From Xanthomonas sp. (GTDB lineage Bacteria > Pseudomonadota > Gammaproteobacteria > Xanthomonadales > Xanthomonadaceae): DNA of 61,087 nt. The stretch's first letter is position 1. The number at the start of each line of letters is the position of its first letter. Shown piece after piece: positions 31,316-42,233 of this stretch. Both the position numbers and the translations under genes were made by a program. Under the pieces are notes generated by a model. That model saw only the letters and a list, made by a program, of their open reading frames with translations. It was not told the DNA's origin and ran no database searches. The stretch is taken from contig NZ_JAFIWC010000030.1 in NCBI RefSeq assembly GCF_017163755.1, positions 1-61,087 on the forward strand, read 5' to 3'.

Positions 31316-33964
31316 TCAGGGGAGATGTTGCTTGACCCAGGCGGCGACGCCTTCCAGGGCTAGGGCAAGGGCGGGCCCGTCCTCGCCACCACCCTGGGCG
31401 AGATCCGGGCGGCCGCCGCCCTTGCCCGATATCTGACTGGCGATATGGCTCAACAGTTCCCCCGCCTTGACCCGTCCCATTGGGCTGCCGTTCACGCCGG
31501 CCACCAGGGCGGCCTTGCCGCCGCTGGCCCCGGCCAGCACGATCACGCTGTCGCCCAGCTGCTGCTTCAGGCGGTCCATCGCCTCGCGCAGGGCCTTGGC
31601 GTCGAAGCCTTCCAGGCGTACCGCAAGCACCTTCACCCCGGCCACGTCGACCGCCGAGGCGCCCAGGTCGGCGGTGGCGCCGGAGGCCAGCTTGGCCTTC
31701 AGCGCCTCCAGTTCGCGTTCCAGGCGCTTGGACCTGTCGCCGAGTTGGCGGATCTTCTCGACCACGTCGCCGGCGCTGCCGCCGAGCAGCTCGGCAGCCT
31801 CGTGCAGCCTGGCCTCTTCGCCGGCCACATGGTCCAGCGCGCCCTGCCCGGTCACCGCCTCGATGCGGCGCACGCCGGCGGACACGCCGCCTTCGCTGGT
31901 GATCTTGAACAGGCCGATATCGCCGGTCCGCGACACGTGGGTGCCGCCGCACAGCTCGGTGGAGTAGTCGCCCATCTTCAGCACGCGCACGCGCTCGCCG
32001 TACTTCTCGCCGAACAGCGCCATGGCGCCGAAGTCCAGCGCCTCCTGCATGCCCATGTGGTGCACTTCCACGGCGTGGTTGGCGCGCACCTGCGCGTTGA
32101 CCTTGCGTTCGACCAGCGCCAGTTCCTCGGCGCTCATCGGCTGAAAGTGCGAGAAGTCGAAGCGCAGCCGGTCCGGCGCGACCAGCGAGCCCTTCTGCTG
32201 CACATGGGTGCCGAGCACCTCGCGCAGCGCGGCGTGCAACAGGTGGGTCGCCGAGTGGTTGAGGATGGTGGCGCCGCGGCGATCGCTGTCGACCTGCGCC
32301 GACAGCACCGAGCCCAGGCGCAGCTGCCCGCTGCGCAGGCGACCGACGTGGCCGTGGAACTGGCCGGCGAACTTCTGCGTCTCGCCCACATCGAATTGCG
32401 TATCGTCGGCGCCGAGCTGGCCCAGGTCGCCGACCTGGCCGCCGGACTCGGCGTAGAACGGGGTGCGGTCGAGTATCACGATCGCCTCGTCGCCGGCCTC
32501 GACCGACTCCACCGGGCGCCCGTCCTTGAGCAGCGCGATCACCTTGAGCCCATCGGCCTGCAGCGCGTCGTAGCCCAGGAACACGGTCGGGGTCAGCTGC
32601 GCCACCAGATCCGCCGGCAGCGTGGTGCCGCCACCGAACTTGCCCGCCGCGCGCGCGGTCTCGCGCTGCCGCTCCATCGCCGTCTCGAAACCGCCCATGT
32701 CCACGTCCATGCCGCGTTCGCGGGCGATGTCGGCGGTCAGGTCGACCGGGAAGCCGTAGGTGTCGTACAGGCGGAACGCGTCGGCGCCAGGAATGGTGGC
32801 GCCGGTGCGCGCGGCGATCTCGTCGAAGATCTTCATGCCAGCGTCGAGGGTCTCGGCGAAGCGCTCCTCCTCGGCCTTCAATGCGCGCTCGACGGTGGAC
32901 AGCGCCGCCGGCAGTTCCGGATACGCCTCGCCCATCAGCGACGACAGCGTGGCCGCCATCTTGTGGAAGAACGGCTGGCGCACGCCGAGCATCCAGCCAT
33001 GGCGCAGCGCGCGGCGGATGATCCGGCGCAGCACGTAGCCGCGGCCTTCGTTGGACGGCAGCACGCCATCGACGATCAGGAACGAGCAGGCGCGGATATG
33101 GTCGGCGATCACGCGCAGCGACTTGTTCTCCAAGTCGGCCATGCCGGTCAGCTCGGAGGCGTGCCGGATCAGGGTCTGGAACAGGTCGATCTCGTAGTTG
33201 CTGTGCACATGCTGCAGGATCGCGGCCAGCCGCTCCAGGCCCATGCCGGTGTCCACGCACGGCGCCGGCAGCGGCACCAGGGTGCCGTCGGGCTGACGGT
33301 CGAACTGCATGAACACCAGGTTCCAGATCTCGATGAAGCGATCGCCGTCCTCGTCCGGCGAACCGGGAGGACCACCAGCCAGATGCTCGCCGTGGTCATA
33401 GAAGATCTCGGTGCACGGACCGCAGGGGCCGGTGTCGGCCATCTGCCAGAAGTTGTCCGACGCGTACGGCGCGCCCTTGTTGTCGCCGATGCGCACGATC
33501 CGCTCCGGCGGCACGCCGATCATGTCGCGCCACAGCTCGTAGGCCTGCTCGTCGGTGTGGTAGACCGTGACCAGCAGCCGCTCCTTGGGCAGCTTCCAGA
33601 CCTCGGTCAGCAGCTCCCAGGCCCAGGCGATGGCGTCCTTCTTGAAGTAGTCGCCGAACGACCAGTTGCCGAGCATCTCGAAGAAGGTGTGGTGGCGCGC
33701 GGTATAGCCGACCGAATCCAGATCGTTGTGCTTGCCGCCGGCACGCAGGCAGCGCTGGACGTCGGCCGCGCGCACGTAGCTGCGCTTCTCCGCGCCCAGG
33801 AACACGTCCTTGAACTGCACCATGCCGGAATTGGTGAACAGCAGCGTCGGGTCGTTGCCCGGCACCAGCGGGGCGGACGGCACGATGGTATGGCCCTTCC
33901 CGGCAAAGAAATCGAGGAAGTCGCTGCGGATCTGGGAGGTGGAGAATTTGGCGGGTGAGTTCAT
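31316..33964 (-). CDS. alaS: Alanine--tRNA ligase
   Basis: 882 aa from the ATG at 33964 ([20 protein letters not shown]). Class II catalytic core (residues 1-~250; [34 protein letters not shown]), tRNA-recognition region, editing domain with zinc ligands in [16 protein letters not shown] and [11 protein letters not shown], and a C-terminal DHH-associated C-Ala domain ([29 protein letters not shown]). The length equals the family norm. It charges tRNA-Ala and edits misacylated Ser/Gly. It sits between recX and csrA in the usual xanthomonad order. Confidence 0.98.
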   Translation of the reverse strand: MNSPAKFSTSQIRSDFLDFFAGKGHTIVPSAPLVPGNDPTLLFTNSGMVQFKDVFLGAEKRSYVRAADVQRCLRAGGKHNDLDSVGYTARHHTFFEMLGNWSFGDYFKKDAIAWAWELLTEVWKLPKERLLVTVYHTDEQAYELWRDMIGVPPERIVRIGDNKGAPYASDNFWQMADTGPCGPCTEIFYDHGEHLAGGPPGSPDEDGDRFIEIWNLVFMQFDRQPDGTLVPLPAPCVDTGMGLERLAAILQHVHSNYEIDLFQTLIRHASELTGMADLENKSLRVIADHIRACSFLIVDGVLPSNEGRGYVLRRIIRRALRHGWMLGVRQPFFHKMAATLSSLMGEAYPELPAALSTVERALKAEEERFAETLDAGMKIFDEIAARTGATIPGADAFRLYDTYGFPVDLTADIARERGMDVDMGGFETAMERQRETARAAGKFGGGTTLPADLVAQLTPTVFLGYDALQADGLKVIALLKDGRPVESVEAGDEAIVILDRTPFYAESGGQVGDLGQLGADDTQFDVGETQKFAGQFHGHVGRLRSGQLRLGSVLSAQVDSDRRGATILNHSATHLLHAALREVLGTHVQQKGSLVAPDRLRFDFSHFQPMSAEELALVERKVNAQVRANHAVEVHHMGMQEALDFGAMALFGEKYGERVRVLKMGDYSTELCGGTHVSRTGDIGLFKITSEGGVSAGVRRIEAVTGQGALDHVAGEEARLHEAAELLGGSAGDVVEKIRQLGDRSKRLERELEALKAKLASGATADLGASAVDVAGVKVLAVRLEGFDAKALREAMDRLKQQLGDSVIVLAGASGGKAALVAGVNGSPMGRVKAGELLSHIASQISGKGGGRPDLAQGGGEDGPALALALEGVAAWVKQHLP

Positions 33965-34068
33965 GGGCTGGCTATGGACGAGCGGACGGGCCTCCGGGTG
34001 GACGCCCGACATGAGGGCGCACGCAAACCGGACAAGACAATCCGCCAAGGGTAGCAGGCCCGGCCCGC

Positions 34069-34563
34069 TCAGTCCTCAGGGTCGTAGCGCGTTGCGGCGC
34101 GGATGCTGTCGCCGTCGAAGCCGCGCCGCGCCAGCAGGTCGGCCGCCTTGCGCCGCTGCGGCAGGTCCGCCGGCCCGGCCTCGCCGAAACGGCGTTGCAC
34201 CAGATCGCGGGCGTTCTCGGCCCAGTCGCCGTCGAAGGCCTCCATGGCCACCGCCACCGTTTCGCTGTCCAGCCCGTGGATGCCCAGTTCCGCACGGATA
34301 TGCAGCGGGCCATAGCCGGTACTGGCACGGCTGCGCACCAGCAATTCGGCGAAACGGACGTCGTCCTGCCAGCCCTCGCCCGCCAGCCTGGCCACGGCGG
34401 CCTCGGCTTCGTCGCGCTCCACACCGCGCGCCAACAGCTTGTGGGTCAATTCCTTGCGCGAATGCTCGCGCCGGACCAGCAGGCCCAGCGCCCGTTGCAA
34501 TGGGGTCTGTTCTTTCTGCCGGCGCCTGCGGCGCGGGCCCTGCGATGCTTCGTTGTCACTCAT
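34069..34563 (-). CDS. recX: Regulatory protein RecX
   Basis: 164 aa from the ATG at 34563. Three-helix repeats of RecX are visible: [55 protein letters not shown] and [19 protein letters not shown]. RecX binds RecA filaments and limits their growth. It follows recA by ~117 bp on the same strand. Arg-rich N-terminal extension RRRRRQKEQ. Confidence 0.94.
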   Translation of the reverse strand: MSDNEASQGPRRRRRQKEQTPLQRALGLLVRREHSRKELTHKLLARGVERDEAEAAVARLAGEGWQDDVRFAELLVRSRASTGYGPLHIRAELGIHGLDSETVAVAMEAFDGDWAENARDLVQRRFGEAGPADLPQRRKAADLLARRGFDGDSIRAATRYDPED

Positions 34564-34680
34564 GGGGGATGACCGCCACGGTTCAATTGTGCCGTCCCTG
34601 GCACCTGCCCTCCTGGCTTGCATAGGACTACCGAGGGAGACGAGCGGCACTGACTCCACCGCTCCCCCGGTAGAAGACCG

Positions 34681-35724
<1,044 letters not shown>

Positions 35725-35916
35725 TTTGGTGTCCTTCGGAGGTGAGGGTGTTTTGCGGGGTAGGTTCAATTTAGCGGCCAGGTATCGCACAGGCTGAGAC
35801 GGTGCGAGGCAAAGAAAAAATAATTCGTTCGAGGCGATGTACGGCAGCGGCGAATGGCGATGGAAAATGTCGGAAAAACCCGCTCGGCGCTGTGGCGAAC
35901 CCCTTCAGCATCCGGT

Positions 35917-36552
35917 TCAGCGGTTGGGCCGCAGCAGGCCGCAGTACAGCCCTTCGATCGCGAAGTCCTGATCCGGCAGCACTTCGATCGGCGCGTAGTC
36001 GGGATTGCGCGGCAGCAGGCGGATGCGGTCCTTGCCGATCTTCAGCAGCTTGACCGTGACCTCGTCGTCGATCCGCGCCACCACGATCTGCCCGGAGCGC
36101 GCGTCGCGGGTTCGGTGTACGCCGATCAGGTCGCCGTCGAAGATGCCTTCGTCGCGCATCGAATCGCCCTGCACCTTCAGCAGGTAGTCCGGCGCCGGCG
36201 AGAAGAACACCCGGTCCAGCACCACGAAGTCGTCGGAGCCGATGTCCGCGCCGATCGGCACGCCGGCGGCGACCCGTCCCAGCACCGGCAGGCGCAAGAT
36301 GTCCGCCGCCTCCACCATCGGCGCGGCAGGCGGCTGCGCGGCGCCGGCCACCAGGCGGATGCCGCGCGCCTGCCCGGGGACGCGGCGGATCGCGCCGGCC
36401 TGCTCCAGGGCCTCCAGGTGGTACTGGGCGGCGCGCACACCCTTGAACCCGAACGCGCGCGCGATTTCGGTCTGCGAAGGCGGCGCGCCGTCGTGCTCGA
36501 TGCGCTCGGCGATCAGGTCGAGGATGGCTTGCTGGGTTTCGGTCAGTTCCAT
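35917..36552 (-). CDS. lexA: SOS repressor LexA
   Basis: 211 aa. The N-terminal winged helix (LTETQQAILDLIAERI, PPSQTEIARAFGFKGVRAAQYHL) is followed by the S24 peptidase domain: Ala-Gly cleavage site in GRVAAGVPIG, catalytic Ser in VQGDSMRDEG and Lys in DEVTVKLLK. It represses SOS genes and cleaves itself when RecA is activated. A perfect palindromic operator lies directly upstream (36555-36573), so it represses itself. It lies upstream of recA and recX on the same strand. Confidence 0.97.
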   Translation of the reverse strand: MELTETQQAILDLIAERIEHDGAPPSQTEIARAFGFKGVRAAQYHLEALEQAGAIRRVPGQARGIRLVAGAAQPPAAPMVEAADILRLPVLGRVAAGVPIGADIGSDDFVVLDRVFFSPAPDYLLKVQGDSMRDEGIFDGDLIGVHRTRDARSGQIVVARIDDEVTVKLLKIGKDRIRLLPRNPDYAPIEVLPDQDFAIEGLYCGLLRPNR

Positions 36553-36554
36553 GG

Positions 36555-36573
36555 TTAGTAGTAATACTACTAA
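36555..36573 (-). promoter_or_regulatory. LexA operator (SOS box) of lexA
   Basis: TTAGTAGTAATACTACTAA, a perfect 19-bp palindrome two bases upstream of the lexA ATG. It contains TTAG-N6-TACTA, the LexA motif established in Xanthomonadaceae. Binding would block translation start and promoter alike. Confidence 0.93.
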
Positions 36574-36621
36574 ATTCCGGAACAGGCAAGCCTTGCGGCT
36601 TCGCGCGAGCGGAGTGCAGCG

Positions 36622-38310
36622 CTAGCGGCCGCTGCGCCAGATCGAGAACAGGATCCACACCCCCGACAGCGCGGCGCCGATGAAGCCGGCGACGCCGATC
36701 GCCAGCAGCCAGCGGCTGGAGATGCCGCCGACGCTGTTCATCACGATCGACGAGCCGATGATCAGCGCCGCGGTGACGATGCCGAGGGTGAGCCGGTTGG
36801 CGGCGCGATTGACCTGGTCGCCGAAGCCCTTCAGCGAGGTCGTCTCCACGTTCAGCTGCAGGCGCCCGCGCCGCGCCGCCTGCAGCAGCCTGCGCGCGTC
36901 GCGCGGCAGGTCGCCGAGCAGCTCCAGCGCGCCGAGCACGGTGCGGCGGCTGCGCCGGGCCATCGCCCGCGGCGCGAACCGCTGCAGCATCACCCGCTCC
37001 AGATACGGCCCGGCGGCGCCGGCCATGTCGAAGTCGGGATCGAGCTGGCGCCCCACCCCTTCCAGGGTCAGGAACGCCTTGATCATCAGCGCCAGGTCGG
37101 CCGGCAGCGCCAGCGCGTGCTCGCGCAGGATCGCGGTGACGTCGCCGAGCATCGCGCCCATGCGCAGTTCCTTCAGCGGCACCCCGCGGTACTGGTCGAC
37201 GAAGCCGGCGATCTCCAGCTGCAGGCGCGCCTCGTCCACCTCCGCATCGCCGTTGGTCCATTCCAGCAGAACGTCGGTGACCGCCTCGGCATCCTGCGTC
37301 ACCAGTCCGTGCAGCAGCTGCACCACCTGGTAGCGGCGCTGGTCGGAGATGCGCCCGACCATGCCGAAGTCGATCACCGCGATGCGCGCGCCGGGCAGGT
37401 AGAAGATGTTGCCCGGATGCGGATCGGCGTGGAAACAACCGTCCTCGAGCACCATCTTCAGCACGATGTCGGCGCCCACGCGCGCCAGCTGCCGCCGGTC
37501 CAGGCCGGCGGCGTCGACCGCGGCCAGGTCGCGCCCGCCGATGCCGGCGACGAAGTCCTGCACGTTGAGCGTCTCGCAGGTCCACTGCCAGTGCACGCGC
37601 GGGATCACGATCTCGTCGTGGCCTTCGAAGTTGGCGGCGATGCGCTCGGCGTTGCGGCACTCGCCGGCGAAGTCCAGCTCGCGCCGCAGCGACAGGGTGA
37701 ACTGGTGCACCACCTCGGCCGGGTGGTAGCGCTTGAGGTCCGGCGCGCGCGCCTCGACGATCTCCGCCAGCCGCGCGAGCAGGCGCAGGTCGGCCTCGAT
37801 GACCTCGCGGATGCCGGGACGGCGCACCTTCATCACCACCGGGGTGCCGTCTTCCAGCCAGGCGCGATGGGTCTGCGCGAGCGACGCGGCGGCCAGCGGG
37901 GTTTCGTCGATCTGCGCGAAGATCCCGTCCGGCGCCTCGCCCAGCGCGTCGACCAGCTGCGGCAGGATCTGCGCGTACGGCAGCGCCGGCGCCGAATTCT
38001 GCAGCTCGCTCAGTTCGGCGATCCAGTCCGGCGGCAGCAGGTCCACGCGCGTGGCCAGCACCTGGCCGAGCTTGACGAAGGTCGGCCCCAGGTCCTCCAG
38101 CGCGCGCCGCACCCGCTGCGGCGCCGACATGCGCAGCAGTTCCTCGGCGTTGTGCCAGTGCAGCAGGCGCCCGGCGCGCTCCAGCACGTCGGCCATGCCG
38201 ATGCGCCGGACCACGTCGCCGAAACCGAAGCGGATCAGCACCGAGGCGATTTCCTGCAATCGCCCCAGGTCGCGAACGGTGCTCAGCGCCTCCCACATGG
38301 TGGCCGCCAC
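36622..38310 (-). CDS. ABC1-kinase-like protein of the UbiB/AarF family
   Basis: 562 aa. Family motifs: the KxGQ-type segment FVKLGQVLATR, the Lys in PVVMKVRRPG, HADPHPGNIFYLPG (catalytic loop) and VIDFGMVGRI. Two C-terminal membrane helices (LTLGIVTAALIIGSSIVMN and SRWLLAIGVAGFIGAALSG) are typical of UbiB. UbiB supports ubiquinone synthesis or lipid handling at the inner membrane. No ubiE or ubiJ neighbours are present, so this may be a second family member rather than the ubi-operon copy. Confidence 0.9.
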   Translation of the reverse strand: MAATMWEALSTVRDLGRLQEIASVLIRFGFGDVVRRIGMADVLERAGRLLHWHNAEELLRMSAPQRVRRALEDLGPTFVKLGQVLATRVDLLPPDWIAELSELQNSAPALPYAQILPQLVDALGEAPDGIFAQIDETPLAAASLAQTHRAWLEDGTPVVMKVRRPGIREVIEADLRLLARLAEIVEARAPDLKRYHPAEVVHQFTLSLRRELDFAGECRNAERIAANFEGHDEIVIPRVHWQWTCETLNVQDFVAGIGGRDLAAVDAAGLDRRQLARVGADIVLKMVLEDGCFHADPHPGNIFYLPGARIAVIDFGMVGRISDQRRYQVVQLLHGLVTQDAEAVTDVLLEWTNGDAEVDEARLQLEIAGFVDQYRGVPLKELRMGAMLGDVTAILREHALALPADLALMIKAFLTLEGVGRQLDPDFDMAGAAGPYLERVMLQRFAPRAMARRSRRTVLGALELLGDLPRDARRLLQAARRGRLQLNVETTSLKGFGDQVNRAANRLTLGIVTAALIIGSSIVMNSVGGISSRWLLAIGVAGFIGAALSGVWILFSIWRSGR

Positions 38311-38342
38311 CTAGTGCGCGCTGGCGCGGTGCGCAGCGCCGC

Positions 38343-38837
38343 TCACAGCAGTGCACCCAGGCCGTGCAGCGCCGCGGCGACGGTCTGCCGGCGCACCGCG
38401 TCGCGGTCGCCGTCGAACTGGAACAGCTGCGCGCTGGCGTAGCCGCCGCGACGCTTCCAGCCCACCCACACCGTGCCGACCGGCTTGTCGGGGCTGCCGC
38501 CGCCCGGGCCGGCGATGCCGGTGACCGCGACCGCGATGCTGGCGCCGGAGTTGACCAGCGCGCCGGACACCATCTCGATCACCGTCTCGCGGCTGACCGC
38601 GCCGTGCTGCTCCAGGGTCTGCGGACGCACCCCGAGCAGCGCCTGCTTGGCTTCGTAGCTGTAGGCGACCATGCCGCAGTCGAACCACTCCGAAGAGCCG
38701 GTGATGTCGGTCATCGCCTTGGCGATCCAGCCGCCGGTACAGCTCTCGGCGGTGACCAGGCGCTCGCGCGCGGTGCGCAGGCGCTCGCTCAGCGCGACGG
38801 CGAGCTGCAGAAGTTCCTGGTCGGTGGGGGCGGTCAT
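38343..38837 (-). CDS. pncC: CinA-family nicotinamide-nucleotide amidase
   Basis: 164 aa. Complete CinA C-terminal-type domain: RLVTAESCTGGWIAKAMTDITGSSEWF, VAYSYEAKQALLGV, GAVSRETVIEMVSGAL and AVAVTGIAGPGGGSPDKPVGTVWVGW. It deamidates nicotinamide mononucleotide to nicotinate mononucleotide in pyridine-nucleotide recycling. The N-terminal MoaB-like domain of long CinA is absent, as in E. coli YgaD, which also sits near recA. Confidence 0.94.
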   Translation of the reverse strand: MTAPTDQELLQLAVALSERLRTARERLVTAESCTGGWIAKAMTDITGSSEWFDCGMVAYSYEAKQALLGVRPQTLEQHGAVSRETVIEMVSGALVNSGASIAVAVTGIAGPGGGSPDKPVGTVWVGWKRRGGYASAQLFQFDGDRDAVRRQTVAAALHGLGALL

Positions 38838-38938
38838 GGCGCTGCTTCTGGAAAACCAATGCGCTTTGTAGCCGAATTCGCCGTGGCTGTCGCGCATGCA
38901 CGGCAGCGCGGCGATGAGGCGCCGGCAGGCGCACCGGG

Positions 38939-39526
38939 CTACCTGAAAGGTGCGGGCAGGCGACGGGTCAACGGCCGCAGCATTTCGCGATCCGTCCACA
39001 GCCCCGGGAAGACTTCGAACTTCAGGTCGTCGCGATCGAGTCCAGTGTCGAAATAGCGGCACAACCTGTCGCTCACGTCTTCGCTGCCCCACATGTTGGT
39101 GAGCTCGCGCCTTTCGATGATGTCGCGATCTTTCGCAGGCTTCAGCTGCTTTCGAAGCGGCGGCACCAGGCTGTAGTCGGCTGCGCAATCCCTGCCGATA
39201 TCGATCAGTTCGGCGCCTTTAAACGGGAAACCGCCCTCGAAGTTCACGTGCGGCCTCAACCAGTAGCGTTCATGGTCCGACAGGACCAAGGGGCGCGCCG
39301 GCGGCAGCTTGTCCACGGTGAGCCGCTGGACGACGTCCCGGCCGACGAAGCCGCTGAACAGGATTGGCGCCTCATCCAGTTCGGGGACGCTCCAGACGCC
39401 ATCGCGGCTGCTCACGTCGTGGAACCGCATGATCGAGCTCCTGGCCATCCGGCCCACGGTATACAGCCCGTCGCGCAGCCTGAGGCTGACCCAGTCGCCC
39501 TCCTTCCAGGCCATGCGCTTGGCCAC
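38939..39526 (-). CDS. Imm26-like immunity-family protein, orphan
   Basis: 195 aa, no signal peptide. The N-terminal half (WKEGDWVSLRLRDGLYTVGRMARSS, then FSGFVGRDVVQRL) fits the Imm26 immunity family, whose members start with a W/K-x-GD-hydrophobic-DG-x-Y-x-x-GR pattern. The C-terminal ~60 residues are not recognised. Imm26 proteins usually neutralise toxins of contact-dependent or type VI/VII systems. No toxin gene is adjacent: it stands between pncC and hflX. Assignment rests on pattern only. Confidence 0.55.
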   Translation of the reverse strand: MAKRMAWKEGDWVSLRLRDGLYTVGRMARSSIMRFHDVSSRDGVWSVPELDEAPILFSGFVGRDVVQRLTVDKLPPARPLVLSDHERYWLRPHVNFEGGFPFKGAELIDIGRDCAADYSLVPPLRKQLKPAKDRDIIERRELTNMWGSEDVSDRLCRYFDTGLDRDDLKFEVFPGLWTDREMLRPLTRRLPAPFR

Positions 39527-39540
39527 CAGGCGCGTGCCGG

Positions 39541-40860
39541 CTACTGCCAGTCCTCGGCCTCACGCGCCGGCAGCAACGCGCGGATCGGCGCGCCGTCGGC
39601 GCTGGCCGCCAGCCGCTCGGCCTCGGTGATCGGGATGTCCACCTCCAGCAGCCAGCCATGCTCGTCGGCCTGTTCGCTGCGGATCACCTGCAACTGGTGC
39701 AGCTGCGAGCGCAGCCGGCCCGATTCCGGTCCCAGCCGCAGGCTGCCCTGCACATGCTGCAGGCCCAGGCGCTGGCCGAGCACCGCCTGCAGGATGTCCA
39801 GGCCGCGTCCGTCGCGCGCCGAGATCCACACCCGTTCGCGGCGCGCCTGGTCGGGCACGCCGTCCTGCGCGTCGTGGCGCGCCTCGGCGCCTTCGATGCG
39901 GTCGATCTTGTTGAACACCAGCAGCTGCGGCAGGTCGCCCGCGCCCACCGCGTTCAGCACCTCGTCGACTTGCGCGATGCGTTCCTCGCGCAGCGGATCG
40001 GCGGCGTCGACCACGTGCAGCAGGAAGTCGGCCTCGCGCGCCTCGGACAGGGTCGAGCGGAACGCGGCGACCAGTTCGTGCGGCAGGTCGCGGACGAAGC
40101 CGACGGTGTCGGCCAGCATGGCGTTGCCGCCAGGCAGCGCGATGCGGCGCACGGTCGGGTCGAGCGTGGCGAACAGCTGGTCGGCGGCGTAGGCCTCCGC
40201 GCCGGTCATCGCATTGAACAGGGTCGACTTGCCGGCATTGGTGTAGCCGACCACCGCAATCCGCGGCAGTTCGCTGCGCACCCGTGCGCGGCGCATCTGG
40301 GTGTGCTGCACCTCGACCTTCTCCAGCCGCTTCTGCAGCTGCTCGACCCGCTTCTGCAGCAGGCGGCGGTCGGTTTCCAGCTGGGTTTCGCCGGGGCCGC
40401 GCAGGCCGATCGAGCCGCCGCGCTGGCGCTCCAGGTGGGTCCAGCCGCGGACCAGCCGCGTGGCCATGTGCCGCAGCTGCGCCAGCTCCACCTGCAGCTT
40501 GCCTTCGTGGCTGCGCGCGCGCTGGGCGAAGATGTCCAGGATCAGGCCGGTGCGGTCGATCACGCGCCGCTCTAGGTACTTCTCCAGGTTGCGTTCCTGG
40601 CCCGGGGTCAGCGCGTGATTGACCAGGATCAGGTCGGCGCCGGTGGCGTCGGCGGCGGCCTTGACCTCCTCCAGCTTGCCGCTGCCGATCAGCGTCGACG
40701 GGCTGGGCTTGTCGATGCGCGCGGTCAGTGTCGCGGCGATGCTCGCGCCGGCCGAGCGCGCCAGGTCGACGAACTCCTCCAGCACGTCTTCCTCGACCGG
40801 GCCGCCGGCATGGGTCTGGATCAGCAGCGCGTGTTCGCCGCGGCGGGAACGGTCAAACAC
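39541..40860 (-). CDS. hflX: GTPase HflX (ribosome-splitting factor)
   Basis: 439 aa from a GTG start (VFDRSRRGEHALLIQ). The N-terminal HflX domain includes TLIGSGKLEEV and ALTPGQERNLEKYL, and a coiled-coil linker carries GLRGPGETQLETDRR. The G domain has GYTNAGKST (G1), DTVGFVRDLPHELVAAF (G3/switch II) and NKID (G4). It dissociates stalled ribosomes under stress. It is downstream of hfq with a 26-bp gap, as in E. coli hfq-hflX. Confidence 0.96.
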   Translation of the reverse strand: MFDRSRRGEHALLIQTHAGGPVEEDVLEEFVDLARSAGASIAATLTARIDKPSPSTLIGSGKLEEVKAAADATGADLILVNHALTPGQERNLEKYLERRVIDRTGLILDIFAQRARSHEGKLQVELAQLRHMATRLVRGWTHLERQRGGSIGLRGPGETQLETDRRLLQKRVEQLQKRLEKVEVQHTQMRRARVRSELPRIAVVGYTNAGKSTLFNAMTGAEAYAADQLFATLDPTVRRIALPGGNAMLADTVGFVRDLPHELVAAFRSTLSEAREADFLLHVVDAADPLREERIAQVDEVLNAVGAGDLPQLLVFNKIDRIEGAEARHDAQDGVPDQARRERVWISARDGRGLDILQAVLGQRLGLQHVQGSLRLGPESGRLRSQLHQLQVIRSEQADEHGWLLEVDIPITEAERLAASADGAPIRALLPAREAEDWQ

Positions 40861-40886
40861 CCGCGGCTCCGCCCTGCATCGTGTCG

Positions 40887-41162
40887 CTATTCGGCTTCGT
40901 CATCGCCTGCACTGCTACCCTCGTTCTGCTGCACATAGCCGCCGCCCGGCCCGACGCGCACGTTGCGCGCAGGCACCACGGTGGAAATGGCGTGCTTGTA
41001 GACCATCTGGCTGACAGTATTGCGCAACAGCACCACGAATTGGTCGAACGACTCGATCGTGCCCTGCAGCTTGATGCCGTTGACCAGATACACCGACACC
41101 GGAACCCGCTCGCGACGCAGCGCGTTCAGGAAAGGATCCTGTAAGGACTGTCCCTTGGACAT
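40887..41162 (-). CDS. hfq: RNA chaperone Hfq
   Basis: 91 aa. Sm1/Sm2 motifs: [37 protein letters not shown] and [13 protein letters not shown]. The hexamer binds small RNAs and mRNAs. The C-terminal tail is short and Gly/acid-rich ([12 protein letters not shown]). It lies between miaA and hflX, the common gammaproteobacterial order. Confidence 0.98.
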   Translation of the reverse strand: MSKGQSLQDPFLNALRRERVPVSVYLVNGIKLQGTIESFDQFVVLLRNTVSQMVYKHAISTVVPARNVRVGPGGGYVQQNEGSSAGDDEAE

Positions 41163-41282
41163 GATTCACTCCCGTTTATAGTTTTTATGTGCCCGGGACG
41201 GCACTACCGCTCCCCTGCCGCGCCCCCGGACCGGTGATGTTACACAACCGCGGGCACCAGCACAGTGCGGCAGGTAGCCAAT

Positions 41283-42233
41283 TCAGCCGAGGAAGGCCGA
41301 AACCGCCGCGTCGATGGCGTCGGCTTGGCGCTCGGGGTCGAACCAGCGCGCGTCGAGCTCGCCGCGCAGCCAGGTCAGCTGCCGCTTGGCCAGCTGGCGG
41401 GTGGCGAAGATCGCGCGGTCGCGGAACGTGGCCGCGTCGCTGGCGCCGTCCAGGTGCTCCCAGGCCTGCCGATAGCCGACCGCGCGCACCGCCGGCAGGT
41501 CCAGCGGCTGCGGCACCTGGCGCATCGCCGGCAAGGCCCGCAGCGCACGCACCTCGTCGAGGAAACCCTGCGCCAGCATCGCGTCGAAGCGCTGTTCGAT
41601 GCGCCGGTGCAGCACGGCCCGGTCGGCCGGCGCCAGCACCAGCTTGAGCACCCGCAGCGGCAGCCGCGGCGGCCCGGGCAGGGCCTGCCATTCGCTGATC
41701 GGCCGTCCGCTGAGCCGGAACACTTCCAGCGCGCGCTGGATGCGCTGCGGGTCGCTGGGCCGGATCCTGCGCGCCGCCAGCGGGTCGACCTGCTGCAGTT
41801 GCGCATGCAGCGCCGCCCAGCCTTCGGCCTGCGCCTGCGCGGCGATCGCCGCGCGCAACTGCGGATCGGCCGGCGGCATCGGCGCCAGGCCTTCGAGCAG
41901 CGCCTGGAAGTACAGCCCGGTGCCGCCGGCCAGGATCGGCAGCCGGCCGCGCGCGACGATCGCATCGATCGCATCGCGCGCGTCGGCGGCGAACTCGGCG
42001 GCCGAATAGGTCTGCCACGGGTCGCGCAGGTCCAGCAGGTGATGCGGTACGCGCGCCAGCTGCGCCGGGTCCGGCTTGGCCGCGCCGATCGCCAGCCCGC
42101 GGTACACCAGCGCCGAGTCGACGCTGACGATCTCCCCGCCGCAGCGTTCGGCCAGCGCGATGGCGGCGGCGGTCTTGCCGGAAGCGGTCGGGCCCATCAG
42201 CGCGATCGCGCGCGGACGGCGGTCGGCCGGCAT
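41283..42233 (-). CDS. miaA: tRNA dimethylallyltransferase
   Basis: 316 aa. P-loop [11 protein letters not shown], substrate motif [27 protein letters not shown] and [14 protein letters not shown], with the tRNA-binding [13 protein letters not shown] and the late [13 protein letters not shown]. It adds the dimethylallyl group to A37 of UNN-decoding tRNAs. Its ATG overlaps the folP stop (TGATG), so it is translationally coupled. Confidence 0.97.
   Translation of the reverse strand: MPADRRPRAIALMGPTASGKTAAAIALAERCGGEIVSVDSALVYRGLAIGAAKPDPAQLARVPHHLLDLRDPWQTYSAAEFAADARDAIDAIVARGRLPILAGGTGLYFQALLEGLAPMPPADPQLRAAIAAQAQAEGWAALHAQLQQVDPLAARRIRPSDPQRIQRALEVFRLSGRPISEWQALPGPPRLPLRVLKLVLAPADRAVLHRRIEQRFDAMLAQGFLDEVRALRALPAMRQVPQPLDLPAVRAVGYRQAWEHLDGASDAATFRDRAIFATRQLAKRQLTWLRGELDARWFDPERQADAIDAAVSAFLG

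Noticed and set aside
31445-33958. Plus-strand frame of 837 codons opposite alaS
   Set aside because: Antisense of a full-length alanyl-tRNA synthetase; no start signal or domain.
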